Both the position numbers and the translations under genes were made by a program. The notes under the pieces are model-generated. The model searched no databases. It saw only the letters and a program-made list of their open reading frames with translations, and was not told the origin of the DNA. From positions 1 to 35,854 of the forward strand of contig JAJEJB010000026.1 in NCBI GenBank assembly GCA_022828135.1: a stretch of DNA of 35,854 nucleotides. The letters run 5' to 3'. Source of the stretch: Acidimicrobiia bacterium (GTDB taxonomy: Bacteria > Actinomycetota > Acidimicrobiia > Acidimicrobiales > Aldehydirespiratoraceae). How positions within the stretch are numbered: position 1 is the first letter of the stretch; every line of letters begins with the position of its first letter. Positions 7,465-14,959 of this stretch are shown one piece after another.

Positions 7465-8682
7465 TCAGCCCGTGACCACCGGCAGGCTCTCCCAGCCTCG
7501 CACGGTGGATGTGCGGGCCTGCACTGCGTTGTCCCAGTCGATGTCCCAGGCGGGCCAGCGCTGGAGCACCTCTTCGAGGGCGATGCGGCCCTCGATCCGG
7601 GCCAGCGCCGCGCCCAGGCAGAAGTGGATGCCGTAGCCGAAGGCCAGGTGGAAGTCGATGTCGCGGCCGATGTCGAAGGTGTCGCCGCGGGCGAACTTGC
7701 GGTCGTCGCGGTTGGCCGCTCCGTTGAGCAGCAGCATGACGCTGCCGGCGGGGACGGTGTGGCCGTGGTGCTCGACGTCGGCGGTCACCCAGCGGGCCTG
7801 GACGGGGGAGGGCGTCTCGTAGCGCAGGATCTCCTCGATGGCCTGAGGGATGAGCGAGCGGTCCTCCACCAGCGCGCCGCGCTGGTCGGGGTGCTCGGCC
7901 AGCAGCTTGCCGGTCCACCCGATGAGGCGGGTGGTGGTCTCGTTGCCGGCCCCGTTGAGCAGCGAGATGAAGTTCATGATCTCGCTGCGGGTGAGCCGGC
8001 GGAGTGTGCCGGTCTCGTCCTCGAACTCGGCGTAGAGCAGCTCGGTCATGAGGTCGTCGGCGGGGTTGTCGGTCCGCCAGCTGATGTACTCGCGGAGAAA
8101 GTCGATCGAGCTGACGTCGCCCGAGGTCTGGTAGGAGAACTCGGGCATGGTGCCGTCGTCGAGCTTGAGGGTGTCGTCGACCAGGTCTCGCAGGGTCGTC
8201 TGGTCCTGCTCGGGGATGCCCAGCAGCATGCCGATGGCCCGCATGGGCATCTGGGCACCGAGGTCGGCGATGAAGTCGAAGCGGCCGGCGCCCACATGGG
8301 GGTCGAGGCTGCGGGCGCAGAACTCCCGCAGCTTGGATTCCAGGGCGTTCATCTTCTTGGGGGTGAACACCCGCGACACCAGGCCCCGGTGGTAGTCGTG
8401 GACGGGCGGGTCCTCGAAGATCATGAAGCCCGGCGGGACGTCCATGCCGCTCTTGATGATCTCGAGGACGGTGCCCTTGGCCGAGCTGTAGGTCCGCCAG
8501 TCCTTGAAGGCGGCGGCGACGTCGTCGAACCGGCTCAGCGCGTAGAAGTCGTACCGGTCGTTGCGGTACAGCGGCGCCTCGTCGCGCAGCCGCTTCCAGA
8601 CCGGGTACGGGTCGGCGTCGATCTCGAAGTCGAACGGGTCGTAGTACGGGTCGGAGCGGATCTCCGCCTCGGTGGTAGACAT
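7465..8682 (-). CDS. Cytochrome P450
   Basis: A 405-residue soluble bacterial P450. The heme-thiolate loop FGYGIHFCLG has Cys355, the K-helix ExxR is Glu284-Arg287 (EEILR), and the I-helix oxygen-activation motif is GAGNETT (244-250), with Glu in place of the more usual Asp, a common variant. DPPVHDYHRGLVSRVFTP (91-108) is the typical C-helix heme-propionate region. It would catalyse a mono-oxygenation with electrons from a ferredoxin partner, but no ferredoxin gene is adjacent. The ATG at 8682 (MSTTEAEIRSDPYYDPFDF) is preferred over a start 13 codons upstream that would run into the divergent SDR gene. The divergent partner, an SDR, suggests a shared catabolic or modification pathway for a hydrophobic substrate such as a steroid or terpenoid; this is inference. 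Confidence 0.95.
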   Translation of the reverse strand: MSTTEAEIRSDPYYDPFDFEIDADPYPVWKRLRDEAPLYRNDRYDFYALSRFDDVAAAFKDWRTYSSAKGTVLEIIKSGMDVPPGFMIFEDPPVHDYHRGLVSRVFTPKKMNALESKLREFCARSLDPHVGAGRFDFIADLGAQMPMRAIGMLLGIPEQDQTTLRDLVDDTLKLDDGTMPEFSYQTSGDVSSIDFLREYISWRTDNPADDLMTELLYAEFEDETGTLRRLTRSEIMNFISLLNGAGNETTTRLIGWTGKLLAEHPDQRGALVEDRSLIPQAIEEILRYETPSPVQARWVTADVEHHGHTVPAGSVMLLLNGAANRDDRKFARGDTFDIGRDIDFHLAFGYGIHFCLGAALARIEGRIALEEVLQRWPAWDIDWDNAVQARTSTVRGWESLPVVTG

Positions 8683-8720
8683 TGCCCCGGTCACGCTAGG
8701 CAGGAGGGCTGATCCACGCA

Positions 8721-9548
8721 ATGTCGCTGTCCGATGGGTTCCGGTTCGACGGCAAGCGGGTGCTGGTGGTGGGCGGCGCCACCGGGATGGGCGCGGCCGC
8801 GGCCGAGCTGGCCCTGGATCTGGGGGCCGAGGTGGTGGTGATGGACCGGGCGGAGGTGACGCTCCACGGGGTGACGGCCATCGGACTGGACCTGGCCTCG
8901 CAGGCGTCCATCGAGGCTGCGGTGGACTCCTGCGGCGGGCCGGTGCATGCCCTGCTGGCCTGCGCGGGGGTGGCCGACGGCACGCCGGGCATCGAGCGGA
9001 TCAACTTCGTGGGCCACCGCCATCTGATCGACCGGATGCTGGACGCGGGGATGCTGCCGGCGGGCTCGGCCATCGGCTTCATCTCCTCGACGGCCGGTCT
9101 CGGCTGGGAGCGGAACCTGGAGGAGCTCGGCGAGGTGCTGGACATGTCCGGCTTCGACGAGGCTGCCGCCTGGTTCGTCGACCGTCGCAAGGCCGACTAC
9201 TTCCACACCAAGCAGGCGATGTGCGCCTATGTGGCCACCCGGGCCTACCGGCTGCTGCAGCGGGGGGTCCGCGTCAACGCCATATGCCCCGGCCCGACGG
9301 TGACCCCGCTGGCTGAGGCCAACAGGGAGCTGTGGCTGGAGTTCGGCGCCGACTACCGGGCCGACGCCGGCGTGGAGGCGTCCACGCCGATGGAGCAGGC
9401 CTATCCGCTGCTGTTCCTGTGCAGCGACGCGGCCGCCTACATCACCGGCGTGACGCTGATCGCCGACGCCGGCTACATGACCTCGGGACTCACCGGCGCC
9501 TACCCGGCCGCCACCGACGCGGCCAAATTCCTGGCCGGCCGCTGGTAG
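8721..9548 (+). CDS. Short-chain dehydrogenase/reductase
   Basis: A 275-residue SDR. The Rossmann nucleotide-binding motif is VVGGATGMGAAAA (Gly18-Gly24), followed by an acidic residue at the end of strand 2 (MDRAE, Asp42), which suggests NAD(H) preference. ACAGVADG (80-87) replaces the usual NNAG. Catalytic Ser122/123 (FISSTAG) and the YxxxK pair Tyr160-Lys164 (YFHTKQ) are present. The C-terminus has PMEQAYPLLFLCSDAAAYITG and GVTLIADAGYM, typical of classical SDRs. About 25 residues around 130-155 form an insertion between the catalytic Ser and Tyr, as in 3-alpha-hydroxysteroid dehydrogenase/carbonyl reductase relatives. It is divergent from the P450 gene with 38 bases between the starts. 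An AGGAGGG lies 12 bases upstream of the ATG. Confidence 0.93.
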   Translation: MSLSDGFRFDGKRVLVVGGATGMGAAAAELALDLGAEVVVMDRAEVTLHGVTAIGLDLASQASIEAAVDSCGGPVHALLACAGVADGTPGIERINFVGHRHLIDRMLDAGMLPAGSAIGFISSTAGLGWERNLEELGEVLDMSGFDEAAAWFVDRRKADYFHTKQAMCAYVATRAYRLLQRGVRVNAICPGPTVTPLAEANRELWLEFGADYRADAGVEASTPMEQAYPLLFLCSDAAAYITGVTLIADAGYMTSGLTGAYPAATDAAKFLAGRW

Positions 9549-9552
9549 CCCC

Positions 9553-9558
9553 TATCCT
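9553..9558 (+). promoter_or_regulatory. Leaderless-type -10 box of crgA
   Basis: TATCCT followed by a 7-base spacer and the crgA ATG at 9566; no Shine-Dalgarno is present. It lies five bases after the SDR stop. Confidence 0.45.
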
Positions 9559-9565
9559 CGGGGTC

Positions 9566-9847
9566 ATGCCGAGACCTACGAAGCGCCGAGTGCCGGCCGG
9601 CCGTGTGACCGCCAAGGGCACCCGTCCCGACAACTACCAGCCCGACAGGCAGTCCCACACCGGGTTCGACGAGCTGCCGCCGAGCCCCATCTGGGTGCCG
9701 ATCCTGCTGTTCGGCCTGCTGGGGCTGGGGGTGGCGACGATCATCGTCAACTATCTGGGCGTGATCTGGGACACCTCCAACGTGGTGCTGCTGGTAGGCC
9801 TGGCCTTCATCCTGGCCGGGATCGTCACCGCCACCCAGTACCGCTGA
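9566..9847 (+). CDS. crgA: Cell division protein CrgA (UPF0233)
   Basis: A 93-residue membrane protein. After a basic N-terminal tail (MPRPTKRRVPAGRV) and a linker come PSPIWVPILLFG and two transmembrane helices (about 43-62 and 72-89), ending in ATQYR. This is the CrgA/UPF0233 layout: a conserved Pro-x-W before helix 1, an Asn in the short inter-helix loop, and a basic residue at the very end. CrgA is an actinobacterial divisome component that interacts with FtsZ, FtsQ, FtsI and PBPs. A longer frame extends into the preceding SDR gene, but the start at 9566 has the right N-terminus and its own TATCCT box. In mycobacteria and Streptomyces crgA lies fairly near the replication origin; here the neighbouring genes are different. 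Confidence 0.9.
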   Translation: MPRPTKRRVPAGRVTAKGTRPDNYQPDRQSHTGFDELPPSPIWVPILLFGLLGLGVATIIVNYLGVIWDTSNVVLLVGLAFILAGIVTATQYR

Positions 9848-9878
9848 CCGGCGCCGCCCGCATATCACACTGTTGTAA

Positions 9879-9911
9879 TTATCCCCCGAGTTATCCACAG
9901 CTGTGGGTAAC
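9879..9911. promoter_or_regulatory. DnaA-box-like cluster forming an inverted repeat
   Basis: TTATCCACA (9891-9899) is a perfect consensus DnaA box, and TGTGGGTAA (9902-9910) is a one-mismatch box on the other strand. Together they form a 22-base near-perfect palindrome at 9890-9911. A weaker copy, TTATCCCCC, is at 9879-9887, in an AT-rich patch. The site lies in the 63-base gap between converging crgA and the next gene, so a bidirectional terminator is an alternative reading. Confidence 0.5.
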
Positions 9912-10243
9912 TACTCGATGGGTGTCACCAGGTCCATCTCGTCCTGACAGTGGCGGGGCGGCTCGGGGTCCTCGTCGGGGGCGACGGTCATGCGCACCTC
10001 GGCGCCGCAGATGGCGCAGCGGTACTCGATCTTGACCTTGCGCAGGATGCCGGGGTCGGGCGGCTCGGGCAGCGGCCGGGCCAGGTTGCGAAGCATGGCC
10101 AGACCCAGTCGCAGCACCCCGTAGGCGATCACCACCGCGATCAGCACCTTGAAGACGTCGGCCAGGATGGAGCCCACCACCAGGCCCGCCAGCGCCAGCA
10201 CCAGCAACCCGATGTTGACCGCCCTCTCCGACTTCACCTTCAC
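9911..10243 (-). CDS. Small membrane protein with C-terminal zinc-ribbon-like motif, unknown function
   Basis: A 110-residue protein that I do not recognise as a named family. Two hydrophobic segments (about 10-27 and 30-48) are followed by a Pro-rich linker (PLPEPPDP) and a C-terminal part with YRCAICGAEVRM and a later HCQDEM. The CxxC and HC spacing (about 20 residues) suggests a small metal-binding ribbon facing the cytosol. The start is GTG at 10243, preceded by a good Shine-Dalgarno, GGAGGGAGG, about six bases upstream; a second in-frame GTG lies two codons later. A TAGCAT box further upstream could be its -10 element. It converges with crgA across the DnaA-box-like palindrome. Confidence 0.75.
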   Translation of the reverse strand: MKVKSERAVNIGLLVLALAGLVVGSILADVFKVLIAVVIAYGVLRLGLAMLRNLARPLPEPPDPGILRKVKIEYRCAICGAEVRMTVAPDEDPEPPRHCQDEMDLVTPIE

Positions 10244-10325
10244 GCCAGCCTCCCTCCGCCGACTGCCCCGATGCTACGCGACGGCTCGGTCGCCTCCCTC
10301 CTCTTCCGCTTCAAGCATCGGCGGG

Positions 10326-10640
10326 CTAGGCAGGCTGTGCGGTGGGTCCGGAGGGCTCGACCGGTGGCGACCGGGACGGCTGCCTGGTAGACGGTGAACT
10401 GGTCGAACCAGCCGTGGGGGGCGGCGGGATGGGCGTTGCAGCCTGAGGGTCGATCAGGAGGCCCGAACGGGCCAGGGCCATGATCAGGTTGTCCACCTTC
10501 GTCTCTAGCCGATCCACTTTGTCCTCAAGCCTGTCGAGGCGGCGATAGACCAGCCCGAAGCCCGCACCGCACGCTGCGACGAGAGCCGCGAGAGCGACTC
10601 CCAGGAGCGTGGCTAGGACCTCTGTTTCCATGGGAGACAC
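10326..10640 (-). CDS. Small single-pass membrane protein with coiled coil, unknown function
   Basis: A 104-residue protein. An N-terminal transmembrane helix (about 8-30, ATLLGVALAALVAACGAG) is followed by a heptad-like stretch, RRLDRLEDKVDRLETKVDNL (33-52), that should form a short parallel coiled coil, then a Pro/Ser/Thr-rich tail that looks disordered. No family is recognised. The GTG at 10640 is chosen because AGGGTG lies five bases upstream; an ATG three codons later is an alternative. The 38-base AT-rich gap upstream (10641-10678) contains CATAAT on the minus strand and is a likely promoter. Confidence 0.65.
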   Translation of the reverse strand: MSPMETEVLATLLGVALAALVAACGAGFGLVYRRLDRLEDKVDRLETKVDNLIMALARSGLLIDPQAATPIPPPPTAGSTSSPSTRQPSRSPPVEPSGPTAQPA

Positions 10641-10678
10641 TGTATCACCCTATTATGATATAAACAACTGAAAGTTAC

Positions 10679-11902
10679 TCAAATATCTGTTTGCCACACA
10701 ATGGCGGCCGATCCGGTGGGGCCTGCGCTGATCGTCAGGAGACGCTCGCCGGCGGGGACCGCCAGCCCGTCGGTGATGAGGCGCAGCTCCTCGGCCGCCC
10801 CGGCGTTGCCGGTGGCCACCGCCCCGCCGGAACGGTTGATGCGAGCCCCGTCGACCCCCAGGGCCCGCCCCACCAGCGTCGCCGTGGCCGCGTCGTGCTC
10901 GACGACGGCGATGTCGTCGACCGCGTCGAGTTCGACCCCGGCCTCGGCCAGGGCCCGACCCACCGCCACAGCGACATTGCCGACCGGGTCGAACGGATCG
11001 CCTGCAGCCCGGCCCATCCCGGCCACGGTCGCCAGCGGTACTGCCGGTCGGAGGGCCTCCCCTGCGGGAACCGCTGCGGTCTCGCCACGGCGTACACCGG
11101 TCGATCCGGCTACGTGTGCCCGGGCCTGCAGCAGCACCGCGGTCACGGCGTCGGCCGGGGGAGCGAACGTGGCCGCGGTGAGCAGGCCGTCGTCGTCGAA
11201 GGCCGGGGGCAGCGCGGCCGCGTCGCCCCAGTCCCGCACCACGTCGGCGCCCATGGGATCGCCCCGGTACACGCCCCGCCCGGCGGCGTCGCCCGGCCGG
11301 GCCGCCACCGCCACGATGGCCGTGCTTGCCGCCGACCTCGACCCCGTCGCCGTGCCCGCCGCCGCCCGCCGGCGCCGGGACTCCTCGGCCGCGGCGTCGA
11401 GCTCGGCCCGACCGATGCCCGCGGCCTGGGCAGCCCTCTCCGACAGCCGGGGCGCCGGCAGCAGCCCCCCGACCTCCTCGAACCGTTCGGCCACCCCGCC
11501 CCACGGTGCCCCGTAGGTGCGGTTGAGCGCCGCCGCGCCCGGCGGCACCACCGAGCAAAGGCCGAGGCCGACCACTAGCACGGTCCGGGCCTGGCCGGCC
11601 CGGATGGCGGCCACCGCCGCCTGCACTGCGGCCGCACCGCTGGTCTCGCCCCGGTCGACCACCAGCCCGCCGACGGAGACCGGCCACCCCGCAGCCAGCA
11701 CGATCGCCCGGGCCGCGTCGGCCCCGGCCGCCCCCACCGGATCGCAGCACCCCACCATCACCTCGTCGAGCCCGCCCGCGTCGAGCCCGGCCCGCTCCAG
11801 CGCCTCCCGGCCCACCACCCCGGCCAACTCCACCGGGTTCCACCCGGCCAGCTCCCCGTCCACCGGCCGTACCGCGGTCCGGGCTCCAGCCACCATCGTC
11901 AC
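10679..11902 (-). CDS. Thiolase-fold protein lacking all catalytic residues (lipid-transfer/SCP2-thiolase-like)
   Basis: A 407-residue protein with a clear thiolase architecture: MVAGARTAVRPVDGEL at the N-terminus, NPVELAGVVGREALERAGL, LVVDRGETSGAAAVQAAVAAI, RLSERAAQAAGIGRAELDAAA and INRSGGAVATGNAGAAEELR. The nucleophilic Cys that normally lies in the NRxCxSG segment is Glu86 (DRGETSG). The catalytic His of GHPxGA is Asn366 (GNAGAA), the NEAF Asn is also changed (EHDA), and the C-terminal Cys of CxGG is replaced (SAGPTG). It therefore cannot be a normal thiolase. It may act as a binding or structural partner, as non-catalytic thiolase-like subunits do. The start is uncertain: GTG 11902, ATG 11896 or GTG 11926 all work; there is no clear Shine-Dalgarno. 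Tandem repeats lie directly upstream. Confidence 0.75.
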   Translation of the reverse strand: MTMVAGARTAVRPVDGELAGWNPVELAGVVGREALERAGLDAGGLDEVMVGCCDPVGAAGADAARAIVLAAGWPVSVGGLVVDRGETSGAAAVQAAVAAIRAGQARTVLVVGLGLCSVVPPGAAALNRTYGAPWGGVAERFEEVGGLLPAPRLSERAAQAAGIGRAELDAAAEESRRRRAAAGTATGSRSAASTAIVAVAARPGDAAGRGVYRGDPMGADVVRDWGDAAALPPAFDDDGLLTAATFAPPADAVTAVLLQARAHVAGSTGVRRGETAAVPAGEALRPAVPLATVAGMGRAAGDPFDPVGNVAVAVGRALAEAGVELDAVDDIAVVEHDAATATLVGRALGVDGARINRSGGAVATGNAGAAEELRLITDGLAVPAGERLLTISAGPTGSAAIVWQTDI

Positions 11903-11960
11903 AGCCGTTGCCGGGGTCGCACCCACGGCATGAATGTCTACTCTCCGCCCGGTCTGCCGG

Positions 11961-12303
11961 CCCCGCCGGTCGCTGCACGAGCGATGCGCCCCCGCCACCG
12001 GTGGGTCGGATTTGGCAGCGCTGGAGGCCGGTTTCGGTGCTGGGGGCTGCCAGTTCGCGGCAATTTCTGCCGACCCCGCCGGTCGCTGCACGAGCGATGC
12101 GCCCCCGCCACCGGTGGGTCGGAATTGGCAGCGCTGGAGGCCGGTTTCAGCCCTGGGGGCTGCCAGTTCGCTCCGGCTTCTGGGGTTGGGGTCCCGCCAG
12201 TCGCCGCACGAGTGACGCACTCCGCCACCCGGCTGTCGGAATTGGCAGCGCTGGAGGCCTGTTCGGGCGCTGGTGGCTGCCAGTTCGCTCCGGCTCCGGG
12301 GGT
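11961..12303. repeat. Three-copy tandem repeat, unit 113-118 bases, in a 529-base gene-free stretch
   Basis: Copies start at 11961 (CCCCGCCGGTCGCTGCACGA), 12074 (identical opening) and 12192 (TCCCGCCAGTCGCCGCACGA). Copies 1 and 2 are nearly identical for about 75 bases; copy 3 has diverged. Each unit contains TGGCAGC and, some 35 bases on, GCTGCCA, so each can form a stem. The period is not a multiple of three between copies 1-2 and 2-3, so the repeat is not a protein repeat. The rest of 11903-12431 shows no gene; 12304-12420 is GC-rich and holds TACACT at about 12381, a possible -10 element for the DoxX gene. Confidence 0.85.
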
Positions 12304-12431
12304 TGCGGCGCCGTGCCTGCCAGGGCGTCGGGTGCTGTGGCGCCGTACCTGCGGGCGCGGTGGGCGTCGTGCGCCGCTGCCTACACTCGCAGCGGGCGCT
12401 GGACGCTGAGACCCGCAACTGGGAGGTCATC

Positions 12432-13133
12432 GTGAGCAAGCGCACAGCCGACATCGTCATCCGGGTGCTGACCGCCGTGACCCTGGTCGCCCTGGCTCTC
12501 TCCGTCGTGTTCTACGAGGACGTGTTCCTTGAGAACCTGTTCCTCGACGCCAGACCCCTCCTCTTCGACGGCGCGATCAGGACCGAGGCCGGCTACATCG
12601 AGGTCGACTCGCTCAGGACCTACGACGTCGCCCTGCTGATCCTGCGGGCCGCCCTCGGCATGATGATCTTCGTCCACGGCTACAACAAGGCGTTCCGGGG
12701 CGGCAAGCTCGCCGGCACGGGCCGCTGGTTCGAGTCGATGGGCATGCGTCCCGGCAAGGTCCACGCCACACTGGCCGCCGGCACCGAGATGGGCGTGGGC
12801 GTGCTGCTCGTCCTCGGCCTGCTCACCCAGCTGGCCGCGGCCGGGCTCATCGCTCTGATGGTGGTGGCCTTCTGGACGGTCCACCGCGACAAGGGTTTCA
12901 TGATCACAGGCGAGGGCTGGGAGTACGTGGCCCTGATCGCGGTCATGAGCCTGGTCACAGCCATCCTCGGCCCGGGCGCGATATCCCTCGACGCCGAGCT
13001 CGAGATCGCCCACCGCCTCGACGGCATGACGGGCCTGGGGATCGCCCTGCTGCTCGGCGTCGGTGCCGGCGCGGCCCAGCTCCTGCTCTTCTTCCGCCCA
13101 CCGAAGCCCGACCCCGCCGACGCGGACGCCTAG
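12432..13133 (+). CDS. DoxX-family membrane protein
   Basis: A 233-residue integral membrane protein. An N-terminal helix (9-27) and an extra periplasmic-side segment (about 28-65) precede the DoxX core: ILRAALGMMIFVHGYNKAFRGG (about 75-96), WFESMGMRPGKVHATLAAGTE, LLVLGLLTQLAAAGLIALMVVAFW and a last helix near 205-222. Conserved points are the His-Gly after helix 1 of the core and the Glu in the AxxTE segment. DoxX relatives include subunits of thiosulfate:quinone oxidoreductase and membrane proteins linked to redox stress in mycobacteria; the substrate here is unknown. The GTG at 12432 is chosen because GGGAGG lies five bases upstream. It converges with the EamA gene with five bases between stops. 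Confidence 0.85.
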   Translation: MSKRTADIVIRVLTAVTLVALALSVVFYEDVFLENLFLDARPLLFDGAIRTEAGYIEVDSLRTYDVALLILRAALGMMIFVHGYNKAFRGGKLAGTGRWFESMGMRPGKVHATLAAGTEMGVGVLLVLGLLTQLAAAGLIALMVVAFWTVHRDKGFMITGEGWEYVALIAVMSLVTAILGPGAISLDAELEIAHRLDGMTGLGIALLLGVGAGAAQLLLFFRPPKPDPADADA

Positions 13134-13138
13134 CCCGC

Positions 13139-14191
13139 CTAGATCCTTGGGCGGGTCCTCGGGCGCAGCCATGGGCGGCTGACCCGGCCGGCCGCCAGGT
13201 CGGCGCTGGCGTGGCCCAGCACGGCGCCCAGCACCATCAGCCCGCCGGCCACCGTCGCCAGCGGCGGCGCCTCGGCCAGCACGATCCACGCCAGGATGAT
13301 CGAGAACGGCGTCTCGCTCGATCCCAGCAGTCCCGCCTCCGCGGCGGGGATGAGCCGCACCCCCTCGGCCCACAGCACCAGCGACACCGCGAACACCGCC
13401 CCGAAGAACACCAGGAGCGGCATCTGATCGCCCGCCACCCCCAGCGGGTCGGCCACTACCAGCGCCACCACGAACAGCAGCACCCCGGCCAAGCCCAGCG
13501 CCAGCACAGTGTCGGCTCCCTCGAAGCGTCGGATCAGCACGATCAGCATGGCCAGCGTCACCGCCAGCACGACGGCTCGCAGGTTGCCGTCGAGGTCGCC
13601 GGGCCCGAGGTTGCCGGCCACCGTCAGGGTCACTCCCGTCAGCGCGATCGCCGCGGCCACCACCGTCGAGCGCCGCAGCCGCTCCCGCAGGATCAGCCAC
13701 GCCAGCCCGGCGGCCAGGAACGGCACGGTGGCCAGGATCACGCTGACGTTGGCGACCTCAGTCCTCTGGAGCGCGTCGATGTAGAGAATCATCGACAGAG
13801 CGGACAGCGCGATCAGCAGCAGGCCCGGAGGGCCGAGGGTTACGCCGAGTCGCAGCTGGTCCGGCTTGCTGCCGATGCGGCCCCGCAGCCCGACGTAGAC
13901 CAGGGTCGCACCGCCGCCGAGCAAGCTCCGCCAGCTGGCGAGCTGCCAGGCGTCGGCCTCGATGCTGCGGGAGATGGCCCCGGTGCTGCCGAAGCCCAGC
14001 CCCGACACGAGCATCATCGCCACCCCCAGGCGCCGGGACCGCTGCGACGACAGGTCCGGGCTCCCGTGGTCGGCCGTCAAGTCCGGGCTGGCCGGTGGCT
14101 CGGGGCCGGGCGGCTCAAGTCCGGGCGGCTCGGGGCCGGGTGGCTCAGGGCCGGGCGGCTCGAGGCCGGGTGGCTCGAGGCCGGCTGTCAA
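13139..14191 (-). CDS. EamA/DMT-family transporter with repetitive Pro-rich N-terminus
   Basis: A 350-residue protein with two EamA repeats of about five helices each: LGVAMMLVSGLGFGSTGAIS begins helix 1, and RTEVANVSVILATVPFLAAG, with LRRSTVVAAAIALTGVTLTV, marks the end of the first repeat. The second repeat ends SSETPFSIILAWIVLAEAPP. Such proteins export metabolites or amino acids. The first 34 residues are six copies of a five-residue unit of the type (P/L)EPPG, encoded by 15-base DNA repeats. No ATG or GTG occurs before the repeats; the frame opens with a TTG at 14191, 18 bases after the msrA stop. A start at a TTG near residue 38 or a GTG at residue 57 would remove the repeat, so the real N-terminus is uncertain. 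Confidence 0.8.
   Translation of the reverse strand: MTAGLEPPGLEPPGPEPPGPEPPGLEPPGPEPPASPDLTADHGSPDLSSQRSRRLGVAMMLVSGLGFGSTGAISRSIEADAWQLASWRSLLGGGATLVYVGLRGRIGSKPDQLRLGVTLGPPGLLLIALSALSMILYIDALQRTEVANVSVILATVPFLAAGLAWLILRERLRRSTVVAAAIALTGVTLTVAGNLGPGDLDGNLRAVVLAVTLAMLIVLIRRFEGADTVLALGLAGVLLFVVALVVADPLGVAGDQMPLLVFFGAVFAVSLVLWAEGVRLIPAAEAGLLGSSETPFSIILAWIVLAEAPPLATVAGGLMVLGAVLGHASADLAAGRVSRPWLRPRTRPRI
14094..14183. repeat. Six 15-base tandem repeats at the 5' end of the EamA gene
   Basis: Six units of the form GG(C/T)GGCTC(G/A)(G/A)G(G/T)CCG run without interruption. The unit length keeps the frame and encodes a Glu-Pro-Pro-Gly-(Pro/Leu) repeat on the minus strand. Copy number is likely to vary by slippage. 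Confidence 0.9.
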
Positions 14192-14209
14192 TCAAGGACC
14201 GGCTTGGCG

Positions 14210-14863
<654 letters not shown>

Positions 14864-14869
14864 GCAACG

Positions 14870-14875
14870 ACTGTA
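14870..14875 (-). promoter_or_regulatory. Leaderless-type -10 box of msrA
   Basis: TACAGT on the minus strand with a 6-base spacer to the ATG at 14863. Confidence 0.45.
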
Positions 14876-14946
14876 TCGCCGGCCGCCGCCCCAGGTTTCA
14901 GCCGCACCGGGTCAGGCGTGCCGGGCCGGGCCAACCGTGCCACGGC

Positions 14947-14952
14947 TACCCT
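14947..14952 (+). promoter_or_regulatory. Leaderless-type -10 box of the D-aminoacylase-like gene
   Basis: TACCCT with a 7-base spacer to the ATG at 14960; no Shine-Dalgarno precedes that ATG. Confidence 0.45.
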
Positions 14953-14959
14953 CTGCGCA

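Noticed and set aside
11961..12303. CRISPR array
   Set aside because: The units are over 110 bases, directly adjoining, without unique spacers, and no cas gene is present.
11912..12460. N-terminal extension of the thiolase-like protein through the tandem repeats, and plus-strand frames across the repeats
   Set aside because: The repeat periods (113 and 118) are not multiples of three, and no thiolase has such an extension.
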